From assembly GCA_016584305.1 (NCBI GenBank), contig JACEEZ010003598.1, positions 180,001-244,000 on the forward strand: DNA of 64,000 bases, given 5' to 3'. This document shows positions 37,401-49,500 of this stretch, piece by piece. A program made the translations under genes and the position numbers. Numbering within the stretch: the stretch's first letter is position 1; the number at the start of each line of letters is the position of its first letter. This DNA is from Chionoecetes opilio. Its lineage: Eukaryota; Arthropoda; Malacostraca; Decapoda; Majidae. The notes below the pieces were generated by a model, which was given only the letters and a program-made list of their open reading frames with translations, was not told the DNA's origin and did no database searches.

Positions 37401-40400
37401 TGTAGCTGCAAGTATATACGGTTTCAAATTTCACTACGCGTTTTTTTTTCGGGCGAACGACGACAGCGTTACGACACTCAGTAAATAAACACTAGATGGC
37501 GACTCTACTGTTGGTGCCACTTTTGTAGATATTTTTGTCATTTGTTCATTTATAGCCATACTATGACACAGATGAAGACACAAAATGACACAGTCTCTCC
37601 AGATAGCCCCTTCTAACTTTCCTGAAATCATGGATGTAGAAATGTAAGTATTAACGCCACCACACGTCTGTAAACAGAAAAAAAAGTTGTCCTGGCGACT
37701 TTACTGTTATCTACGGTAAAGATTTTACTAATTCATTAAAGCTGACATTAAATGATAAAAGCCGACAATAGAACTGGAAGCGTATCATCGACCGTCTAAC
37801 CTTATAGCCCAACACTCTTGATCTTTTCCTAACTACTAACCCTTCTGCTTACTCTGTGAAACTATTCTCTCCGTTGGGTTCCTCCGATCACAATCTTATT
37901 TCTGTAACCTGTCCTATCGCTTCGGTACCGTCTCGGGACCCACCTAAGCGGAGGTGCTTCTGGCATTTCAACTCAGCTAAGTGGGAAGACCTAAGGCAGT
38001 ACTACTCTGATTTTCCATGGAATGATTACTGCTTCCATGTCAGAGACCCATCTCTTTGTGCAGAGCGCATAACTGAGGTCATAGTCTCTGGCATGGAGGC
38101 GTACATTCCACACACTTTCTCTAATCCTAAAGCCCGTCAACCTTGGTTTAACTCTGCTTGTTCTCATGCTGTCCGAGATAGAGAGGCGGCTCACAAATGG
38201 TACCATAAGCATCCATCTCCTCATACTCATGCCCTTTATATGTCTGCCCGTAATCATGCCTAATCTATACTTCAACTTACCAAAAGCTCCTTCATTCATA
38301 GAAAATGTCAAAATCTTTCTGAATCAAATTCCTCTCTGACTTCTGGCATCTAGCTAATAACATCTCTAACAATTTTTCTTTCTTCATCTTTCCTCCTATG
38401 CTTCACCCAGATGGCTCCACAGCTGTCTCATCTATTTCTAAAGCTGAGCCTCTTCGCTCAAACCTTTGCTGAAAATTCCACTCTGGTTGATGAAGGGCTT
38501 GTTCCTCCTTCTCCTCCACCCTGTCTATATTATGCCTGTTATTAAGATCCTTCGGAATGATGTTTTCTTTGCCCTTTCTGGCCTAGATCCTCGGAAGGCT
38601 TACAGTCCTGACAGAGTCCCTCCTATTGTTCTCAAAAACTGTGCTTCTGTGCTTGCACCCTGCCTGGTCAAACTTTTCCGTCTTTGTCTATCTACTTCCA
38701 CCTTTCCTTCTTGCTGGAAGTTTTGCTCACATCCAACCTGTTCCTAAGAAGGGTGACCGTTCTAATCCTTCAACACTACCGTCCTATAGCTTTGACTTCC
38801 TGCCTTTCTAAAGTTTTTGAATCTATACTTAATAAGAAGATTTCTTAAGCATCTATCTGCTCACAAAATCTTCTATCTGATCGTCAGTACGGTTTCCGTA
38901 AAGGGCGATCTACTGGTGATCTTCTAGCTTTCCTAACTGAATCTTGGTCATCCTCCTTTAGGGGTTTCGGTGAACCTTTTGCTGTTGCCCTTGACATATC
39001 AAAAGCTTTTGATAGAGTCTGGCACAAATCTTAATTTTCCAAACTACCCTCAATTCGGTTTCTATCCTTCTCTCTGTACCTTCATTTTAAGTTTCTTTCA
39101 AAACCGTTCTATTGCAGCTACTGTAGACGGACATTGTTCTCTCCCAAATCTATCAATAGTGGTGTTCCCCAGGGTTCTGTCCTATCACACACTCTCTTCT
39201 ATTACTTATTAATGATCTTCTAAGTCTAACTCAAAGCCCTATCCACTCCTACACTGATGATTCTACCCTGCATTTTTCAACGTCATTTATTAGACGTCCA
39301 ACTCAACAGGAACTAAGTGATTCACGGAGAGATGCCACCGTGCGCCTAACTTCTGATCTTTCTATAATTTCTGATTGGGGCAAAGCAAACTTTGTTTTGT
39401 TCAATGCCTCAAAAACCCAATTTCCTTCACCTATCTATCGACAAAACCTACCAGATAACTATCCCCTCTTCTTCAATGACACTCAACTATCTCCTTCTTC
39501 TACAATGAACATTCTAGGACTATCCTTTACTAAAAAACTGAACTGAAAATCTCACATCTCATCTCTTGCTAAAACTGCTTCTAAGAAGTTAGGTGTCCTG
39601 TGGCATCTGCGTCCGTTTTTTTCTCCATCCCAGTTGCTTGCTCTGTACAGGGGCCTTATCCACCCATGTATGGAGTATGTCTCACATGTTTGGGGAGGAT
39701 CCACTCATACAGCTCTCCTAAACAGGCTTGAGTCAAAAGCTTTTCATCTCATCAACTCCCCTCCTCTGACTGACTGTCTTCAATCTTTAAATCACCGCCA
39801 GAATGTTGCTTCTCTTGCTATCTTCTACCGTTATTTTCATGCTCACTGCTCTTCTGAACTTGCTAACTGCATGCCTCCCCCCCCTCCCGCGGTCTCGCTG
39901 CACAAGACTTTCTACTCATTCTCATCCCTATTCTGTCCAATCTCCTAATGCAAGAGTAATCAGTATCTTTACTCTTCATCCCTTTCACTGATAAACTCTG
40001 GAACTCTCTTCCTGTTTCTATTTTTCCACCTTCCTACGACTTAAATCTTTTCAAGAGAAGAGTAACAAGACACCCCCAGAACTAAATTGGCACACCCCTC
40101 TTTTTTTTCTCTCTTACTGTGTTCTTTATGGGGACTGGCAACTATGCGGGCTTTGTGTTATCCATTTTTGTTGTGCCCTTGGCCAGTCCTTTGTGATGTA
40201 AAAAAAATATTAAAAAAATTAAAAATATTAGATAGTATGAGAACATGACTTTAAACAGAAATATGATGTTAATGATGATTAAAGTCGACATCATAATGTA
40301 TGCCTAGTTATGAGAGGGAGAGAGGGAGACTTTTCTAAGAGTATCAACACCACCATTACTATATCTACTACCATCCAACCACCACAACAGCAACTACTAC

Positions 40401-40629
40401 TACTACTACTACTACTACTACCACTACTATTATTACTACTACTACTACTACTACTGCCACTATTACTACTACTACTACTGCCACTATTACTACTACTACT
40501 ACTACTACTACCACTACTACTACTACTACCACTACTATTATTACTACTACTACTACTACTACTGCCACTATTACTACTACTACTACTGCCACTATTACTA
40601 CTACTACTACTACTGCCACTACTACTACA

Positions 40630-40667
<38 letters not shown>

Positions 40668-43476
40668 CAGCCTAGAACCCGAGCCTCACCTTATGGAAAT
40701 GGTGCCTCCAGTCCGCGGCAACATTACACACGTGCATCACAGCCTCGGGGTCGTCGGCATTCACGTGGAAGATCGGGGCATTGACCACTCGAGCAACATC
40801 TGCGGAGTGGTGGGATGGGTGCATGAAAGGAGGTAAAGAGCAAGGGTAGTATATAGAGGACTTTATATAGTGTATAGTAGTGCTAGAAATTAACGATGAC
40901 TATGGAACCTTCAGTACCATCAGATTATTAAGGTTTTCCTCGACTTACAGATAATTGTATATGCATGATGAGAATGGCGGAGGAATACACAACAACTAGT
41001 TATAAGTAGCTAACTAAAGAAATGCAATAATAGAAAGATTAAAGGCATGAATAAACATGATGACAAAGGTAACTAGCTAACTCATCATGAAAGTTTTGTC
41101 CTATGAATGCAACATCTGTAATATTGTTCTGCAAATCTCAATACTAATTCCAGTAGTCATTGCTGCTAACCCCTTCACGCCCAGATCATTCCTTTGCTAT
41201 AAAAAAAATTGTCTGTTGTCAGCCATAAATTACGACAATAACTAAATATATCAATTAGTTTAGTGGACAACGATACTAAGCAGGTCATATCTATAAAATA
41301 TTGCTTATATTCACAAAAAATCGTTAATGGTACCCAAATTATAATGGAAATTACGTTCTGGGTTCTCAAGGGTTAAGGAGAGAGTTTCAGCATCTAAAGA
41401 CTAAAGAGCTAACTCATCATGAAAGTTTTGTCCTATAAATGGGACACCTGTAATATTGTTTCTTAATACTAATTCCAGTAGTCATTGCTGCTAAAGAGTA
41501 AGTTTCACCACATACAAAAGAAAGTGTCAAAATATTTACTACAAGTTAGAGCACAAAGCAATGTACTGGGAGGACAAATAACAATTGCATGAGCCATTAA
41601 GAAGTAAGGTTATGTGTGAAGGTTGTCTCCAGCCAGTGGCACTAACAACACATTGCTACAGCATATTGTAAAACCTCTCGTATTCGGACCCTCATTATTC
41701 GGACTTTTGACATTATTCGGACCTCTCTTTTTTTTTTTCTTTTTTAGGGTCGAAAATTTCCTAGCCTAAATATTTTTTTGTTTCTTTTTTTTTAGGGGTT
41801 GAATTTTCTAGCCTAGATTTTTTTTTTTTTTTTTTTATATATCTAAATACTTCTATATATAATCCCCCCATTATTCGGATCCTTGCATTACTCGGACCAC
41901 TCTTTGGCCCCATTAGTCCGAATATGAGAGGTTTTACTGTATTGTCAAACGTTTGGAAGCTTACAGAACAGATGTCTTAACCCCTTGAGGTCCAGAACGT
42001 AATTTCCATAGTAATTTGGGTACCATTAGACGAGTTTAATGAATATAAGCAATATTTTATAGATATGACCTATTTAGTATCCTTGTCCACTAACTAATTT
42101 GGTATATTAAGTGACTTATCTTAACTTTATGGCTCGACAACACACAATTTTTTATAGCAAAGGAAAGATCTGGGCGTGAAGGGGTAAAATGTATATCGGT
42201 TTAACCCCTTCACGCCCAAATCTTTCCTTTGCTATATAAAATTGTCTGTTGTCGAGCCATAAAATTAAGAAAAGTCACTTAATATACCAAATTAGTTAGT
42301 GGACAAGGATACTAAACAGTTCATATCTATAAAATATTGCTTATATTCACAAAAATCGTCTAATGGTATACCCAAAGTACAATGGAAATTACGTTCTGGG
42401 CCTCCAGGGGTTAAAGGTGTATGATGGATAATGCCCCCTGCCTGCCCGCCACTCACCTGTGCAGTAAGGGGAGGAGCGGGACATGCGGGGGTCGGTGGTG
42501 AAGCCAATCTGGTTGTTGACGACGATGTGGATGGTGCCGTGCGTGGTGTACTGCGGCAGCTCGGACAAGTGGAAGGTCTCGTACACAATGCCCTGCCCGG
42601 AGAACGCTGCATCCCCGTGGAGCAGCACTGAGAGCACCTGTGTTGTAAGAGTTAGAAATTATAACAGAAGAAAACATACATATTTCTAAACATGGGTAAG
42701 ATACATACCATAACATACCATAACATATATATGAAAATAAGAACATACATGCATATTTCTAAACATAGGTAAGATCGAAGACTATTGTATACATATAGAG
42801 TAGTCTTTGGTAAGATACATACCATAACATACATAAGAAAATAAGAACATACATACATATTTTTAAACATAGGTAAGATACATACCATAACAAACATAAG
42901 AAAATAAGCACACATGAACATACATAACATAAGAACATGCATAAGAAAATAAGGAAGCTACAAGAGGCCTAAACGTGGGAGTTCCTGTGAAATAATTTAC
43001 TACACTCAGTTGTCATGAATGAGTAATCTAAGGAAACAATTCAGTCAGAAAGTAAATCTATCATATGAGTGAATATTAAATTATTCAAACTGCAATCATT
43101 CACACATTGTCTCTTGGTCTGGCTTCATAGTAATTCCTGCCTCCATTTAGAGTCTGTTTTTTTAACAAGGCAAAAAATCATGACCCCTTGCTGCTTACTG
43201 ACTGATATTTGATGCCAGAAGGGAATACTACACTTCTTCCAAATTTCAGCTGCATTTTATCATAGTTAACCATATTATCAGGCAAACATAGGCATCATTT
43301 TAAGCATGAGACTTTAAGATGGAATGGAATTTTTGCCTCGTTAAAAAAAAATAGACTGTAGGTCCCTGGGGAAGTCCAGAACTACTGTGGACGAATCACG
43401 ATACTATGATTGACTGATTGACTTATGAAGAGTGGCTGGACTTTACATCACAGTGGTCTCTCTCTCACTCACTCAC

Positions 43477-43525
<49 letters not shown>

Positions 43526-46500
43526 AAACCCAACAATCTCCCTCAAAGGATTCGAAACCCTTATAGAATGGCTGGACTTTACATCATCAGAGAGGCCGCT
43601 CCTTCCCCCCCCCCCTCACCTTGTTGCCCTCGGAGTCCCCGTGGTAGAACTGTTCTGCCCGGGTCTTGCCCTGCACCACGGGGTTCACTGCCTCCAAGTG
43701 CGAGGGGTTGGCGACGATGGCCAGGCGGATGTTCTTGTTGGTCACGCGGTTCAGCCTCTCCACGTACGTTCCCAGGTGGTACTTCACGTCGCCAGAACCC
43801 TTGGGGAAGGAAAAATATCCAGTCATAAGAACATAAGAAAATAAGGAAGCTACAAGACTACAGAGACCTACACGTAGTAATTCCTGTTCCTTAACACTAC
43901 CTACATCCACCTTTCATCCCCATCCATGAAATTGTCCAGCCTCCTTTTAAAGCTCCCTATTGACTCCGCACTAACTACCTGACGACTGAGTCCCTTCCAA
44001 TCATTTACCACCCTAGGTTTACTTACTAGGTTCTCTGATGCTGTTCAACTTCAAACATTATTTCTAATACTCCCTAATAGTACTAACGTGTCTGTACACA
44101 ATGAGAGTCATGAGTGTCACGCTGATATGTTTTGTATGTGGCAATCATGAGTTCGTAAAAGTAAGGAAAGATGTCCTGAGACAGTACTGACATAATTAGA
44201 GTAAATGAAAACTATTTAATCATTTCATATTCTACAATTCAGGCGCCTAGAATTGAAACGGCATAAGCGCCACTTTTAAAACACTGAGAAAAACGCGCTT
44301 AACCCCTTCACTGCGGATATCAAATTCATAGGCCTACCCCCCTGTGCGGCAGGTTTAATTAAAATATATAATAATTACTGATCATATTTTAAAGTGCCTA
44401 AATGAATAGGATGCTCATTCCATACCAGAAAATCCATATTTCGTCTTGGTGGAGGCTACCAGCTAAGTGAAGAGTTACGTCAAAGTGCAGCAACAGGGCC
44501 GTGGCCGTGCTGCCAGACGCACAATGAAACTACTTACTACTCAACATAATACAGCTTATTTTGGTACATAAATGCTTCATTCATGCATTCATTCATTCAT
44601 TCATACTTCTGTTTTATATCCATCAAGAATATGTTGAATATCTTGACTATTTAGCCTCGCCATTGAAGTAGAGGGCGCGGCAGCGTCAACACGTCGTACT
44701 GTACCGCTTGACCTTATTAGTCACACTAACTCACGCAAGCAGAAAAAGAGGTTCTATTATATCGCAACACTTGACACTGTTGCCATACAAGCCTATCACA
44801 ACGAATATTTACCCATAATATCATTGAGCGCGCAGTTTAAATACAGAAACCATATATGTACCAGCCGCAGTGAACCCTTAAATAGGGGTTAAAGTTTAAT
44901 CTAAGAAAATCAAGATATGAAACGGCACAAGCGCCACTTTTTATCAATGAAAAAAATGCACCTAAAGTGTTTTCAAAGTAAATCAACAACAAATGAAGAT
45001 ATTAGATTAAACTTTAAGTACATTTTTATCAGTTTTTTAAAAGTGGCGCTTGTGCCGTTTCAATTCTAGGCGCCTGAATTCTGTCTAGCCCATTCTACCA
45101 TGACCTGATTTGGGGTTCCCGGAAGCTATACAGGCATCACACAGCTACAGGTGAGTCATCAGACGCTGCTACCTATCTTGTCGCCTATTTCCGAGAATGG
45201 GGATGGCCGTCATTGAAGTCTCCATCAAGTTCAATATCATCCAAAGTATTGATGACCTTATAAATTAACCCTTATTCAATGCCTTACTTCACCTTGTTAA
45301 GATATCTAAGGACATATTACTACTTGGTAACATAATTCTATCTCCAATAACACCCAAGCTTACAATGAGAAAAGCTGGAATGTAAAGACTATCCAACGCA
45401 GCAATAACTTTCAAGCCCTGCTGAAAACATGTCATTGGCCTGAATGTCCTTAATACTTATGATAAACAATAAACAACTCACCCCTGCCAATACCAAAAAT
45501 CATCCCAGTGTTTCAATAATCTCTACCGTAGATAACAGTAAAGTCGCCACCTGCACTAATGTCGTCAGGCGCCATATATTACAAATTATAGCATCACTAC
45601 TGATTTTTATGTGCCACTGAAGATGATACACAGTAGTTTATATCATGGCTGTATAATCTACCCTATTTCAGCGTTGTTTTATGCTTTGTATCTGCAAGTA
45701 TAGACGGTTTCAAATTTCGCTACGCATTTTTTTTTCGGGCGACGACGACAGCGGTAAGACACTCAGTAAATAAACACTAGATGGCGACTTCACTGTTGGT
45801 AGCCACTTTGTAGATATTTTTGAAATTTGTTCATTTATAGCCATACTATGACACAGATGAAGACATAAAATGACACAGACTCTCCAGATAGCCCCTTCTA
45901 ACTGTCCTGAAATCATGGATGTAGAAATGTAAGTGTTAACGCCACCACACGTCTGTAAACAGAAAAAAAAGTTGTCCTGGCGACTTAACTGTTATCTACG
46001 TTAGAACTCTCTTCCTGTTTCTATTTGTCCACCTTTCTACAACAAAAATTTCTTCAAGAGAGAAGTGACAAGACACCTCCTGAACTAAATTGGCCCACCC
46101 TTTCTATATTTTCTTACTGACTTCTAACTCTTCTTTATAGGGACTGGCAACTATGCGGGCCTTTTGTTGCTTATCTCTCACCTACTCCTTTGTTTTCCCT
46201 TTTCTCTCACCTCCTTCCTTTGTTTTCCCTCTTTTCTCTCACCTCCTTCCTTTGTTTTCACCCTTATCTCTCCTCTCTTCCCTCCTTTTCACCCTTTTCT
46301 CTCACCTCCTCCTTTGTTTTCCCTCTTATCTCTCACCTCCTTCCTTTGTTTTCCCTCTTTTCTCTCACCTCCTCCTTTGTTTTCACCCTTCTATCTTTTT
46401 TTTTTGCCCTTGGCCAGTTCTTTATGTAAAAAAAATATTAAAAAAAAGTCCAGGGAAGCCATCACACCACAGACCACATTCCAGTCTCCCTACCTCATCT

Positions 46501-49500
46501 CCCGTGTCAAGGCCGGCAAACTGGCAGAAGATGTGTTCCAGGGGCTTGCGGCACACGTTGGAGAGCACGTTGAGGCGTCCGCGGTGAGGCATGCCCATCA
46601 CAAAGCTCTCCACGCCCAGGGAGGTGGACTGATCAATCACCTGAAGGATATAACCAAGAGTGAGAAAACATATACACATCATTAACCCCTTGAGGCCCAG
46701 AACGTAATTTCCACTGTAATTTGGGTACCATTAGACGATTTTTTAGTGACTATAAGCAATATTTTATAGCTATGACCTGTTTAGTAGCCTTGTCGACTAA
46801 CTAAATCTGTATATTCAGTTAGTTTTCGTAATTTCATGGCTAACAGACAATTTTATATAGCAAAGGAAAGATCTGGGCGTGAAGGGGCTAACATAAGAGA
46901 TAAGAGATAGTGGGACTGCTGATAAACAAGAGTATTCCACTGAAAAACAGAGGAAGAATATTTGAAGCATGTATAAGATCAGTTTTTCTGTATGGTTCCG
47001 AGACATAGACTTTAACGAAGAAGTGTTGAGGATGTGTTGGTTGGGTGTGATCGGAGAATGTTGAGATATATGACTGGGATCACATGAAGAGATGAAGTGT
47101 ACAGTGAAGAGGTGACAAGAAAATGTGGATTGAAGGAGGTGAGTACAGTGCTGAGAGTAAGGCGATTGAGGTGGTTTGGGCACGTGTAGAGGAGAGAAGG
47201 TGGTGAAGCATTGGGGAGAGTGGAAGTGCCAGGTCGCCGTCCACCAGGCAGGTCAAGGAAGACATGGAGGCAGTGTGTTGAAAAGGATCTGGCAGCATTG
47301 GGCATTGATGTTGAGGCAATGGATAGAGATAGTTGGAAGCATATCATCGGCCGTCTCACCTCATAAAGTATTATGGGAAAATCTGACGTAAACAGAAAAA
47401 AGAAAAAGAACTTAAGGGCCGAGACTTTATTACACCTGATATTTAGTTATGATCGCTGTCTATAATTTGGAGAGAAAGTTCCCAGTTAAGGCATCTGATG
47501 GTAGCCTGTTGATCTCTATGTTAATGTGGAACTTTTATTGGATCTGTGTCATGTGTTACTTAGCCTGAAAGGAGGAAGGAGTACCTCAAGACTGAACAAA
47601 GGCTACCTGAGTGCACATTCTTCAGGGTATGAGGTAAAAAGAGATAGAGTAAGCGATAGAGTAAGCGATAGAGTAAGAGATAGAGTGAGTTACAGAGGCA
47701 TTAGCTTGTGTAGCATATGCATTAGTGTATCATAGATTCTGAAGTAAATGGAAAAGTATGAGAAGCTACAAACTGTAAGGTTGGTGAGGAACTTGGCAGG
47801 TTTAAAACTGGGAATGGTTATGTGGATCAGATCTTGAATATGAAAATGATAGTTGAAAATGTGTTAGCAAAATACAGTAAAACCTCTCGTATTCGGACCC
47901 TCATTATTCGGACTTTGACCTTCTCTCTCTCTTTTTTTTTTTTTTTGTGGGGGGGGGGGGGGGGGGGGGTTCGAAATTTCCTAGCTATATTATACGGCTA
48001 GAATTATTTTTTTTTTTTTTTGGGTCGAAATTTCCTAGCTATACGAGGGGGGACCCAAAAAAAGCCGGAATTCTGTTATATAATTGTATTCAGATATTTT
48101 TACACGTTTACACTTTTATCACCTTCAAAGTATTCTCCATGTGAAGCAATGCACCAGTCCAGACGTGTTTTCCACTGTACAAAACAATTCCGGAACTCTA
48201 GCAAAGATATGCCTTTTAACGACTCCGTCGTTTTCTTCTTAACCTCTACCAGTCTGCAAAACGTTTTCTTTGAGGACTTTCTCATCTGGGGGAACAAAAA
48301 AAAATCGCAGGGAGCAAGATCGGGTGAAAAGGGAGGGTGGGTAAGTGGGATCATGCCATTTTTTGTGAGAAACTGTCTCACACTCAAGGCGGTGTGCGCT
48401 AGCGCATTGTCGTGATGCAACCACCACTCTCCCCTTTGCCACAGGTCGGGGCGTTTTCGTCTCACTGCGTCTCGCAAACGCTTCAGAACTGCCAAGTAAA
48501 AAGTCTGGTGAACAGTTTGACTAGGAGGAACAAATTCTTTGTGGACAATTCCTCTCGCATCGAAGAAACAAATCAACATCATCTTGACATTGGACTTCAC
48601 TTGACGCGCTTTTTTGGGTCGTGGTGACGTTGGATGCTTCCATTGACTTGACTGCTGTTTCGTTTCTGGGTCGTAGCCGTAGCACCAGCTTTCCTCACCA
48701 GTGATGACCTTCGAAAAAAGGTATGGATCAACTTCCAACTGTTCCTTCAGTTCACGACACGCATTCATTCGTGACTGCTTTTGCTCGTCCGTGAGCAAGC
48801 GAGGCACCAATTTCGCTGCAACTCTTTTCATCCCCAATTCCTCATTCAAAATTCGTTGGCAGGAGCTCCAGGACACACCAGTCAAATCAACAAGTTCGTC
48901 TTGATCGGCGACGATCCTCCAAGATCAGTTCATGAATTTTCGTGATGTTTTCATCCGTTCGGGAGGTTGACGGTCGCCCTGAACGAGGTTGGTCTTCCAG
49001 CGACAATTGACCATTCCTAAAGCGTGCAAACCATTCGTAAACTTGTGTTTTGCTCATGGCAGCATCCTTGTAAGCTGTTTGAAGCATGATAACTGTTTCG
49101 GCTGCCGTTTTCCCCAGCAAAAAACAGAGTTTCACGGCAGCACGCTGCTCCTTCCTTTCATCCATCGTAAAAATAGACGAAAAGGCGCAAAGCACTTCAA
49201 AACAAAGGCGAACCACGGGGCTGTGCGTCTTCCCGCGACGACGCCAGTTAGCAGACTGATGCCTGAGGGTTGCCTCACGCGGCATTTAGCAGCGGAAACT
49301 TGAACTACTACGGGTTTGTCCCACAGAAACACCTTAATAACATTAAACACCTCATTTTTTTATTTTTTTATTTTATTCTACATATCCCCCCCATATATAA
49401 TCCCCCCATTATTCGGATCCTTGAATTACTCGGACCACTCCTTGGCCCAATTAGTCCGAATATGAGAGGTTTTACTGTACAAGGTGTAAGCTGTTTTCAT

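Larger units (their letters stand above)
47873..49479 (+). mobile_element. Pogo/Tigger-like MITE family E (copy 2), interrupted by mariner
   Basis: Ends 'cagtaaaacctctcgtattc' and 'gaatatgagaggttttactg', flanked by TA. The T-rich interior is split at 48,043 by the mariner element. Confidence 0.88.

Noticed and set aside
42292..42637. Second open frame overlapping the ThDP-binding OGDH exon
   Set aside because: Wrong frame; only one frame matches OGDH and has consistent splice phases.
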